Below, piece after piece: positions 14,464 to 21,384 of a stretch of DNA of 36,035 bases. Position 1 is the stretch's first letter, and the number at the start of each line of letters is the position of its first letter. A program made the position numbers and the translations under genes. The notes below the pieces were generated by a model. That model was given only the letters and a program-made list of their open reading frames with translations, was not told where the DNA came from and did no database searches. This DNA is from CALFMR01 sp035550595 (lineage in GTDB: Bacteria; Acidobacteriota; Vicinamibacteria; Vicinamibacterales; SCN-69-37), in the NCBI GenBank assembly GCA_035550595.1, contig DASZOV010000019.1, positions 1-36,035 of the forward strand, given 5' to 3'.

Positions 14464-15642
14464 ATGCGCATCCTGACGATCAACGCCGGTTCCTCGAGCC
14501 TGAAGGTCGCGTCCTACGACATGAGCGGCGCTGGACGGCGCACGCTGACCATGGAGGCGGAGCGCATCGGCCGGCCGGGGAGCCGGATGCGCATCTCGGG
14601 CGATGGCGCGGGCACGTGGTTGGACGACGAGCGGCCGCTCGATGATCACGCGTCCGCGTTTTCCGCATTCGTCGAGTGGGCACGACAGCATCACGTCGAT
14701 CTCGCGCCGGATGCGGTCGGCCATCGCCTCGTGCACGGCGGTCGCGCGCATCGCAATCCGGAACGGCTCACCGCCGACGTGCTCGCCGACCTCGAGGCGC
14801 TCGCGCCGATCGATCCCGATCATCTGCCGCAGGCCATCGGCGTCATCCGTGCCGTGAGCGCCGCATTTCCGGGTGTCCCGCAAGTCGCCTGTTTCGACAC
14901 GGCCTTTCATCAGTCGATGCCGGCCGTCGCGCAGCGCTATCCATTACCGCCGGAGATGAGCGACGCGATCGACGTCATCCGCTACGGCTTCCACGGTCTC
15001 TCCTGCGAGTTCATCGTCAGCGCGCTGACAGATATCGATGCCTCGGCCGCGCGCGGACGTCTCGTCATCGCGCATCTCGGCAACGGTGCGAGTCTCACGG
15101 CGGTGCGCGACGGCCTGAGTCTCGACACGACGATGGGCTTCACGCCAACGGGCGGCATCATGATGGGTACGCGCGCGGGCGATCTCGATCCGGGCGTGCT
15201 TCTTTATCTACAGCGCGGAAAAGGACTGGGTGCCGACGACGTCGATCGTCTCGTGAACTACGAGGCCGGGCTCGCGGGCGTGTCAGGCACGAGTGGCGAT
15301 ATGCGCGATCTGCTCGAGCGGGAGTCTTACGACACGCGAGCAGCAGCCGCAGTCGATCTGTTCTGCTATCTCGCGCGTAAAGCGCTCGGTGGACTCGTGG
15401 CCGCACTCCGCGGCTTGGACACGCTCGTCTTCACGGGCGGCATCGGCGAGCACGCCGCGCCCGTGCGCGCGCGTATCGCTGCTGACTTCGAGTTCCTTGG
15501 CTTGGCGCTCGACCCCGACCGCAACGCGCGCCACGCGCCCGTCATCTCCCGCGACGACAGCCGCGTCGTCGTCCGCGTGATCGCGACGAACGAGGACGTC
15601 GTCATCGCCCGACACACGCAACGGTTGCTCGCCTCGTCTTAG
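14464..15642 (+). CDS. ackA: acetate kinase
   Basis: A 392-residue acetate/propionate kinase of the ASKHA fold. Signatures are INAGSSSLKV at 6-15 (Asn7, Ser10, Ser12, Lys14), the catalytic Asp145 in ACFDTAFHQ, RYGFHGLS with His177, the phosphate loop HLGNGASLTAV (204-214), DTTMGFTPTGGIMMGTRAGDLDPG with the active arginine, and FTGGIGEH near the C-terminus. It converts acetyl phosphate and ADP to acetate and ATP, or the reverse. Phosphoketolase, which makes acetyl phosphate from sugar phosphates, is encoded convergently just downstream, so the two enzymes probably form the ATP-yielding end of a phosphoketolase pathway. The length matches the family. Confidence 0.95.
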   Translation: MRILTINAGSSSLKVASYDMSGAGRRTLTMEAERIGRPGSRMRISGDGAGTWLDDERPLDDHASAFSAFVEWARQHHVDLAPDAVGHRLVHGGRAHRNPERLTADVLADLEALAPIDPDHLPQAIGVIRAVSAAFPGVPQVACFDTAFHQSMPAVAQRYPLPPEMSDAIDVIRYGFHGLSCEFIVSALTDIDASAARGRLVIAHLGNGASLTAVRDGLSLDTTMGFTPTGGIMMGTRAGDLDPGVLLYLQRGKGLGADDVDRLVNYEAGLAGVSGTSGDMRDLLERESYDTRAAAAVDLFCYLARKALGGLVAALRGLDTLVFTGGIGEHAAPVRARIAADFEFLGLALDPDRNARHAPVISRDDSRVVVRVIATNEDVVIARHTQRLLASS

Positions 15643-15657
15643 TTCGGCTCGCTTCAA

Positions 15658-15782
15658 GAACTTCGAACTGCGAACTACGAACTTCGAACGAATGTGGTGC
15701 CTTCGGCGCGTCTCTCGGGTTTGGAAGCGCACGCGTGGACGAGCGCGTGTTTTCGAAGTTCAAAGTTCGAAGTTCGAACTTG
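15658..15782. repeat. inverted arrays of a GAAC-core heptamer between ackA and xfp
   Basis: From 15658 to 15692 a seven-base unit starting GAAC is repeated five times in tandem (GAACTTC, with variants ending TGC, TAC and GAA). From 15755 to 15775 three units occur in the opposite orientation (GAAGTTC, AAAGTTC, GAAGTTC). The two arrays could fold into one long imperfect hairpin across about 60 bases. It sits between two convergent genes and could act as a bidirectional transcription end or be a repeat of selfish origin. Confidence 0.75.
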
Positions 15783-15786
15783 ACCT

Positions 15787-15807
15787 CGCGCTCGCGCAGC
15801 GAGCGCG
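15787..15807. terminator. GC-rich hairpin touching the xfp stop codon
   Basis: CGCGCTCGC and GCGAGCGCG are perfect complements (nine pairs, three-base loop), ending one base before the xfp stop codon on the plus-strand coordinates. No T-run follows, so it is terminator-like rather than a proven terminator. Confidence 0.45.
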
Positions 15808-18213
15808 CTACCCCGGCCATTGCCAATCGCGAATCGCCTGCGGATCGATCCCGTGCTCGTCCGCGTACGCGGTGTGCTCGAGGATCTGATCCTGCAGCCA
15901 GGCCTTGACGTGCGCGCCGGTGCGCTGCAGGCGTGGCACGCGATCGATCACGTCAATCGCGAGACTGAAGCGATCGACCTGATTGAGGATGAGCAGCCCG
16001 AGCGGCGTGTTGATGCTGCCTTTCTCCTTGTAGCCGCGCACGTGCATGTTGTCGTGGTTGGCTCGGCGGTAGGCGAGCTTGTGGATGAGTGCCGGGTAGC
16101 CGTGAAACGCGAAGATGACCGGCTTGTCGACGGTGAAGAGCGAGTCGAAGTCGCGATCGCTGAGACCATGCGGATGTTCGGTCGACGGCTCCAGCTTGAA
16201 GAGGTCGACGACGTTCACGAAGCGGATCTTCAGGTCCGGGAATCGTTCGCGGAGGATGGCGGTCGCGGCCAATGCCTCGGCAGTCACGACGTCACCGGCT
16301 GAAGCCATGACGACGTCCGGTTCAGCGCCGGCGTCGGTGCTGGCCCACGGCCACACGTCGACGCCTTTCGCGCAGTGGCGCGCGGCAGCCGTCGCGTCGA
16401 GATACTGCAGATGGAGCTGCTTGTCGGCGACGATGACGTTCACGTAGTCGACACTGCGCAGGCAGTGATCGGCGACGCTCAACAGGCAGTTCGCATCAGG
16501 CGGCAGGTAGATGCGCGTGACGCGCGCGCTCTTGTTCGTGACGACGTCGAGGAAGCCGGGATCCTGGTGCGTGAAGCCGTTGTGATCCTGGCGCCAGACC
16601 GTCGAGGTGACGAGGAGATTCAGCGACGGGATCGACGCGCGCCATGACACTTCCGTCTTGCACTTCTCCAGCCACTTCGCGTGCTGGTTGAACATCGAGT
16701 CGATGACGTGGAAGAAGGCTTCGTACGACGCGAAGAAGGCGTGGCGGCCGGTGAGCACGTAGCCTTCGGCCCAGCCCTCGAGCGTGTGTTCGCTCAGCAT
16801 CTCCATGACGCGGCCGTCCGGCGCGAGCTCGCCGCCGTCGGCATCGTCGGGACGATAGGAGGCGAGCCATGTCTTCTTCGTCGCCTCGTAGATCGCGTCG
16901 AGCCGGTTCGATGCGGTTTCGTCCGGGCCGAACACGCGGAAGTTGGTCATGTTCTTCCGCATGACGTCGCGCAGCCATTCGCCGAGCACGTGCGTGGCCG
17001 GCGCGCGCGTCGCTCCCGGCGTCGGCACGGCAACCGCGTAGTCCTCGAAGTCCGGCAGCCGTAGCGGCACGCGCAGCACGCCGCCGTTCGCGTGTGGGTT
17101 GGCGCTGATCCGACGCGCGCCTTCCGGCGCGAGCGCTTTGAGCTCGGGCACGAGGCGGCCGTTCGCGTCGAAGAGCGCGTCCGGCTGATACCCACGCATC
17201 CAGGATTCGAGGAGCGCGAGATGCGCGGGGTTGTCGCGGACGTCGGCAATCGGGATCTGATGCGCGCGCCAGGATCCTTCCAGCCGATGGCCGTCGAGCT
17301 CGGCCGGCGCCGTCCACCCTTTGGGCGTGCGTAGCACGATGATCGGCCAGCGCGGCCGATCGGCCACGCCGCGTTCGCGCGCATCGGTTTGCGCGGACCG
17401 AATCGCATCGATGCAGCGATCGAGCGTGGCCGCCATTTGCTGATGGACAGCCGCCGGATCGTCTCCGTCGACTTCGTACGGCGTCCAGCCGAAGCCGGAC
17501 AAGAGCGCGTGTAGTTCCTCGCGCGTGATGCGCGCCGAGATCGTTGGATTCGCGATCTTGTAACCGTTGAGATTGAGAATCGGGAGCACGGCGCCGTCGC
17601 GCACCGGATTGAGGAACTTGTTCGAGTGCAGCGATCCCATCAGCGGGCCGGTCTCGGCTTCGCCGTCGCCGATGACGACGGCGACGATGATGTCGGGATT
17701 GTCGAAGGCGGCCCCGAACGCGTGCGACACGCTGTAGCCGAGCTCGCCGCCCTCGTGGATCGAACCGGGCGTCTCCGGCGTGCAGTGACTGCCGATGCCG
17801 CCGGGAAACGAGAACTGCGTGAAGAACGCACGCAGCCCTTCGACGTCCTCCGACTTGTCGGGATAGACCTCGGAGTAATGTCCCTCGAGATACGCATTGG
17901 CGAGCGTGGCCGGCGCGCCATGTCCAGGGCCGGCGACGTACATCACGTTCAGGTCGTGCTTGCGGATGACGCGGTTCAGGTGGACCCAGACGAGCGACTG
18001 CGCGGGATCCGATCCCCAGTGGCCGACGAGGCGCTGCTTGATGTGATCGGGCGCGAGAGGCTCGCGGAGTAACGGGTTGTCGCGCAGGTAGAGCATGCCG
18101 AGCGACAGGTAGTTGCACGCTCGCCAGTAGGCATCGATAGCCCGAAGCTCGTCGGCGGTGAGCGCGTCGCGCTCCTCCGCATGGGCGGTCGCGCCGGTCG
18201 CCGCGTCACGCAT
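15808..18213 (-). CDS. xfp: phosphoketolase (Xfp family)
   Basis: An 801-residue thiamine diphosphate enzyme. The length and landmarks fit the xylulose-5-phosphate/fructose-6-phosphate phosphoketolase family: KQRLVGHWGSDPAQ with His64, YVAGPGHGAP (93-101), SFPGGIGSHCTPETPGSIHEGGELGYSVSH (substrate and cofactor site, in pieces), and the ThDP/magnesium motif GDGEAETG at 182-189. It cleaves the sugar phosphate with phosphate to acetyl phosphate and an aldose phosphate. An upstream in-frame extension exists, but AAAGGGG about nine bases before the ATG at 18213 supports this start. It follows the HAD gene by 57 bases on the same strand and converges on ackA. Confidence 0.95.
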   Translation of the reverse strand: MRDAATGATAHAEERDALTADELRAIDAYWRACNYLSLGMLYLRDNPLLREPLAPDHIKQRLVGHWGSDPAQSLVWVHLNRVIRKHDLNVMYVAGPGHGAPATLANAYLEGHYSEVYPDKSEDVEGLRAFFTQFSFPGGIGSHCTPETPGSIHEGGELGYSVSHAFGAAFDNPDIIVAVVIGDGEAETGPLMGSLHSNKFLNPVRDGAVLPILNLNGYKIANPTISARITREELHALLSGFGWTPYEVDGDDPAAVHQQMAATLDRCIDAIRSAQTDARERGVADRPRWPIIVLRTPKGWTAPAELDGHRLEGSWRAHQIPIADVRDNPAHLALLESWMRGYQPDALFDANGRLVPELKALAPEGARRISANPHANGGVLRVPLRLPDFEDYAVAVPTPGATRAPATHVLGEWLRDVMRKNMTNFRVFGPDETASNRLDAIYEATKKTWLASYRPDDADGGELAPDGRVMEMLSEHTLEGWAEGYVLTGRHAFFASYEAFFHVIDSMFNQHAKWLEKCKTEVSWRASIPSLNLLVTSTVWRQDHNGFTHQDPGFLDVVTNKSARVTRIYLPPDANCLLSVADHCLRSVDYVNVIVADKQLHLQYLDATAAARHCAKGVDVWPWASTDAGAEPDVVMASAGDVVTAEALAATAILRERFPDLKIRFVNVVDLFKLEPSTEHPHGLSDRDFDSLFTVDKPVIFAFHGYPALIHKLAYRRANHDNMHVRGYKEKGSINTPLGLLILNQVDRFSLAIDVIDRVPRLQRTGAHVKAWLQDQILEHTAYADEHGIDPQAIRDWQWPG

Positions 18214-18270
18214 GATGTCGGCCCCTTTCAGAGAAACGCCGCGGCAGGATCGGCTGCGGCGTCGATTCAC

Positions 18271-19095
18271 TCAAGCGACGTCTGTGCCAAGGATGAACCG
18301 TTCGATGGCGGTTGCAAACCCCTCGTCCGCGTTGGAGGGCGCGAGGAATTTCGCGGCCCGCTGGACCTCCGGTGCGGCATTGGCCATGGCGATGCTCACG
18401 CCGCTCTTCGCGAACATCAGCACGTCGTTCGCGCCGTCGCCAATCGTCGCGACGCGCTCGGCCGGCACGTCGAACGCGTCAGCCAGCGCCATCACGACTT
18501 CGCCCTTGTTGGCCAGCGGATCGGTGACGTCGACGTAGTACGGCTGCGAGCTCGTCGCCGACACGCTGCCGCCGCACCGGCGACGCACTTCCGCCGAGCC
18601 CCGCGCCACGGCAATGGCGTCGTCGCTGACGCCGACGACCTTGACCGCGCGGGGGAGGGCGTCGCCGAAGGCCTTCACGACCGTCGGCCGGAAGCCGACC
18701 GTTCCCGACTCGCGGTCGACGTGGGGGCCGTGCGGATCGCGGACGAACCAGTCCTCGCTCGTGTAGACCCAGACGTCGAGGCCGCCGGCTTCGAGCGTGG
18801 CGATGACGATGTCGATGGCGGACCGATCCAGGCGGTGCTCGGTGATGACGGTCAGGTCCGGCCGCACGAGGAGGCCGCCATTGAACGGCGCGAGCGGAGC
18901 CGTGATGTCGAGCGCCTCGACGAGCGAGCGCAGGCCGCCCGCCGGCCGGCTGCTCGTGAGCGTGAACGCGATGCCCGCGTCGGCGAGCCGCTGAACCGCT
19001 TCGCGCGTGCGCGGCGTCAGCGTCTTGTCGGGCGTGACGATCGTGCCGTCGACGTCGGAGATGAGCAGGCGGATGTCGTGTGGGTTGGCTGGCAT
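18271..19095 (-). CDS. HAD-IIB (Cof-type) phosphatase
   Basis: A 274-residue hydrolase of the HAD superfamily, subfamily IIB. Motif I is LLISDVDGTI with nucleophile Asp14 and general acid Asp16, motif II is the TSSRP segment near residue 45, motif III is the lysine of NKGEVV, and motif IV is ATIGDGANDVLMF. The cap (about 85-185) is of the type C2 seen in sugar-phosphate phosphatases (Cof, YbiV, SPP). The substrate is unknown, but its place just before phosphoketolase suggests a sugar phosphate. Start ATG 19095 gives the usual short N-terminus before motif I. Divergent from the peroxiredoxin gene across about 100 bases. Confidence 0.9.
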   Translation of the reverse strand: MPANPHDIRLLISDVDGTIVTPDKTLTPRTREAVQRLADAGIAFTLTSSRPAGGLRSLVEALDITAPLAPFNGGLLVRPDLTVITEHRLDRSAIDIVIATLEAGGLDVWVYTSEDWFVRDPHGPHVDRESGTVGFRPTVVKAFGDALPRAVKVVGVSDDAIAVARGSAEVRRRCGGSVSATSSQPYYVDVTDPLANKGEVVMALADAFDVPAERVATIGDGANDVLMFAKSGVSIAMANAAPEVQRAAKFLAPSNADEGFATAIERFILGTDVA

Positions 19096-19195
19096 GTCAA
19101 GTCCGGGCCGGATTCGCTGTGCTACTGTGCTCGAAGGCGCGTCCGAGTCCGTCCGATCGGGACGACTGCCGGACGAGCGGCCGTTGGAGATCCCG

Positions 19196-19666
19196 ATGAG
19201 TCTTCTCACCCCCGGCGTGCGCGCGCCGGAGTTTTCGCTGCCTTCGATGCCCGATCGACGCGTCGCCCTGTCCGACCTGCGTGGCCGCCGCGTCGTCCTC
19301 GCATTCTATCCGGCTGACTGGAGTCCGGTGTGCGGCGACCAGCTCGCCGTCTACAACCGTGTGCTGCCGATGTTCGAGGAGCGCAACGCCGCGCTCCTCG
19401 CCGTGTCGGTCGATGGCGTCTGGTGCCATCAGGCGTTCACCGACGCGCGGTCGCTGCGGTTTCCGCTGCTCGCCGACTTCGAGCCGAAGGGCGCGGTCGC
19501 CCGGCAGTACGGCGCGTATCGCGACGCGGACGGCATCGCCGAGCGCGCGCTTTTCGTCGTCGATGAGGACGGCGTCATTCGGTGGAGCTACTTGTCGCCG
19601 ATTGGCGTGAATCCCGGCGCCGACGGGATCTTCGACGCGCTCGACGCGTTGAGCGGAGCGCGATAA
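19196..19666 (+). CDS. peroxiredoxin (AhpC/TSA family)
   Basis: A 156-residue thioredoxin-fold peroxidase. The peroxidatic Cys46 lies in FYPADWSPVCGDQL, where the usual threonine two residues before it is Pro-Val and a serine takes the place at position -3; a second cysteine, Cys77 (DGVWCHQAF), could be resolving. The pattern resembles BCP/AhpE-like and redoxin-domain proteins. It should reduce hydroperoxides in the cytoplasm using thiols from a partner. GGAG eight bases upstream supports ATG 19196. The DsbA-like gene starts three bases after its stop, so they form an operon and may be partners. Confidence 0.9.
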   Translation: MSLLTPGVRAPEFSLPSMPDRRVALSDLRGRRVVLAFYPADWSPVCGDQLAVYNRVLPMFEERNAALLAVSVDGVWCHQAFTDARSLRFPLLADFEPKGAVARQYGAYRDADGIAERALFVVDEDGVIRWSYLSPIGVNPGADGIFDALDALSGAR

Positions 19667-19669
19667 GTC

Positions 19670-20203
19670 ATGGCCCGCCTGCGCGTGCCGGTCTCGACAT
19701 CCGATCACGCCGAAGGCGCGGCCGATGCGCCGGTGACGCTCGTCGAGTACGGGGACTACGAGTGTCCACACTGCGGGCGCACCCATCCGATCGTCAAGCG
19801 CCTGCAGCGCGCGATGGGCAAGCGGCTCCGGTTCGTCTTCCGCAATTTTCCGTTGTCCGATCTGCACCCGCACGCGGCGTCCGCCGCCGCGGCAGCGGAA
19901 GCCGCCGCACGCCAGGACCAGTTCTGGCCGATGCACGACTGGATCTTCGAGCATCAGGCGCATCTCGACGATGCGAGCCTCGTCCGTGCGGCCGAGGGAC
20001 TGGGATTGGACGTCGACCGTTTCGTTGCCGATGCGAACAGCGCCGCGATCGTGGCGCGCATCGACGCGGACGTGGAGAGCGGGGCGCGCAGTGGCGTGAA
20101 CGGCACGCCGACGTTTTTCGTCAACGGCCTGCGAGTCGATGCGGGCTACGACTACGAGTCGCTCCTCAGCGTGCTCCAGGAAGCGCTGGCCACGGGCGGC
20201 TGA
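19670..20203 (+). CDS. cytosolic DsbA/FrnE-like thiol oxidoreductase
   Basis: A 177-residue DsbA-fold protein: thioredoxin core with active site C32-P-H-C35 in EYGDYECPHCGRTHP, an inserted helical domain (about 65-135), and the cis-proline loop GTPTFF with Pro147. CPHC is the E. coli DsbA active-site motif. No signal peptide is present, so unlike DsbA it should act in the cytoplasm, perhaps as a reductant of the preceding peroxiredoxin or as an oxidative-stress protein. Starts three bases after the peroxiredoxin stop. Similar domains are fused to NhaA antiporters in other bacteria, but here the gene stands alone. Confidence 0.9.
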   Translation: MARLRVPVSTSDHAEGAADAPVTLVEYGDYECPHCGRTHPIVKRLQRAMGKRLRFVFRNFPLSDLHPHAASAAAAAEAAARQDQFWPMHDWIFEHQAHLDDASLVRAAEGLGLDVDRFVADANSAAIVARIDADVESGARSGVNGTPTFFVNGLRVDAGYDYESLLSVLQEALATGG

Positions 20204-20229
20204 CGCGGACTTCGGGGGGAGGTACGGCG

Positions 20230-20472
20230 ATGGCAGAACACACGACCGACCAGAACGTGCTCGCGACGATCACCCGGCTCGTCAAGGAAGAGGAAGCGCT
20301 CTACGAGGGCCCGATCGACGACCATGCGCGTGTGCGGCTCGAAGATCTGAAAGTGCAGCTCGACCAGTGCTGGGACCTGTTGCGCCAGCGCCGCGCGCTC
20401 CGCGAGTTCGGCAAGGATCCGGATGACGCGGAGGTCCGGCCCGCGTCGGTGGTCGAGAAATACGAGCAGTAG
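20230..20472 (+). CDS. DUF2630 family protein
   Basis: An 80-residue, highly charged, helical protein: TITRLVKEEEALYEG, then RLEDLKVQLDQCWDLLRQRRALREFGKDPDDAEVRP and a VVEKYEQ end. These are the conserved elements of DUF2630, a small uncharacterised family common in Actinobacteria, Proteobacteria and Acidobacteria. GGAGG eight bases before ATG 20230 supports the start. It follows the DsbA-like gene by 26 bases and is likely co-transcribed with the redox genes. No function is known. Confidence 0.9.
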   Translation: MAEHTTDQNVLATITRLVKEEEALYEGPIDDHARVRLEDLKVQLDQCWDLLRQRRALREFGKDPDDAEVRPASVVEKYEQ

Positions 20473-20480
20473 CCGACCGT

Positions 20481-20494
20481 GGGCCTTCAGGCCC
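20481..20494. terminator. short hairpin between convergent DUF2630 and globin genes
   Basis: GGGCCT and AGGCCC are complementary around a two-base turn, in the 42-base gap between two convergent stops. No T-run. A similar sequence with one mismatch lies after the DinB gene near 9434, so this may be a recurring terminator-like element. Confidence 0.4.
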
Positions 20495-20514
20495 GGGGGA
20501 AATCGGCGATCCGT

Positions 20515-20967
20515 CTAGTCGACCCCGCGCACGGACATCGTTCGCGGCACACTCGTGCCGACGTGGTACAGCATCGTGCCGGCGATCATGCTGGCGCGAC
20601 GCTTGGCGTCCTCGGCGGTCGGTCCTTGAAACAGATCGTCGACCGTCGCGTGGAACAGCTCGATCCAACGGTCGAACTCGCGGCTCGTGAGCGGCGTGAG
20701 CTGCGCGAGCGCGCGGTGCACGATCATCGGGTTGCCCTTGAAGCCGGCGACGCCGAAGAGAATCGATTCCCAGAACGCGTACATCTTCGGCAGATGCTTC
20801 GACCAGTCGACGCGCGCGACGTCGGTGAAGATGGGGCCGATCAGGTCGTCCTGCCGGACGCGCTCGTAGAACTCGTCGACGAGACAGATGATGTCGCTGC
20901 GCGACCCGATGTCGTCTTTCACGTGCCGGCCCGACGACGGGGGACCGGCTGGCGAGAACTGGGCCAT
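20515..20967 (-). CDS. group III truncated hemoglobin
   Basis: A 150-residue heme protein. The sequence VDEFYERVRQDDLIGPIFTDV is the B-helix region with Tyr34 at the distal site, WSKHLPKMYAFWESILFG follows, then KGNPMIVHRALAQL with the proximal His84, and FDRWIELFHATVDDLF with the conserved Trp101. This combination marks group III (TrHbP) globins, which bind oxygen or nitric oxide and are often associated with microaerobic or nitrosative stress. ATG 20967 is preferred; the frame is open 16 codons further upstream without better features. Convergent with the redox operon and divergent from the PadR-ADOP unit. Confidence 0.9.
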   Translation of the reverse strand: MAQFSPAGPPSSGRHVKDDIGSRSDIICLVDEFYERVRQDDLIGPIFTDVARVDWSKHLPKMYAFWESILFGVAGFKGNPMIVHRALAQLTPLTSREFDRWIELFHATVDDLFQGPTAEDAKRRASMIAGTMLYHVGTSVPRTMSVRGVD

Positions 20968-21050
20968 GCCTGATTGTGGATCGAAGCGCGCGGCCGCCAC
21001 TTTGCGCGGGCGCAAGAGGCCAGGCGAGGCGTCGGTATCTCAGACGGCGC

Positions 21051-21079
21051 TTGATCACTTGTCTTACAAAATGTAAGAC
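21051..21079 (+). promoter_or_regulatory. padR promoter with palindromic operator
   Basis: A perfect palindrome, GTCTTACA then AAA then TGTAAGAC, lies at 21061-21079. Upstream at 21051-21056 is TTGATC, a fair -35 box; seventeen bases on, TAAGAC could serve as -10 and overlaps the right arm. A PadR dimer bound here would block its own promoter. Arm length and three-base centre resemble the second site at 30300-30320. Confidence 0.65.
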
Positions 21080-21086
21080 TGATCGC

Positions 21087-21374
21087 GTGCTCTCGTTGCT
21101 CGAGGCCCTCGTGCTCGACCTGCTCACCGCCCGCGCACCGACCTATGGGCTCGATCTGGTCGTCGCTTCGAAGGGACGGCTCAAGAGGGGCAGCGTTTAC
21201 GTCACGCTTGGCCGCATGGAACAGAAGGGCCTCATTGCGTCCGAGGTCGACGTTCGTCCTGGAGAAGGGCCGGCGCGTCGGTTGTACCGGCCGACTGCGC
21301 TGGGCATGCGCGCGCTCGTCGCGACGCAGATCGTCCACGGCGATCTTCCGCTCGGGGCCCTGAAGCGATCCTGA
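21087..21374 (+). CDS. PadR family transcriptional regulator
   Basis: A 95-residue winged-helix regulator. The HTH is residues about 2-60 (LLEALVLDLLTARAPTYGLDLV, then RGSVYVTLGRMEQKGLI), followed by the wing with RRLYRPTALGMRAL. It lacks the long C-terminal dimer helices of larger PadR proteins and is of the short type. No ATG is available; the GTG at 21087 gives the complete domain. The predicted transcription start is almost on the GTG, so the message may be leaderless. Ten bases downstream the ADOP gene begins, the usual PadR-ADOP arrangement, and PadR probably represses both. Confidence 0.88.
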   Translation: MLSLLEALVLDLLTARAPTYGLDLVVASKGRLKRGSVYVTLGRMEQKGLIASEVDVRPGEGPARRLYRPTALGMRALVATQIVHGDLPLGALKRS

Positions 21375-21384
21375 CGGAGGACGC

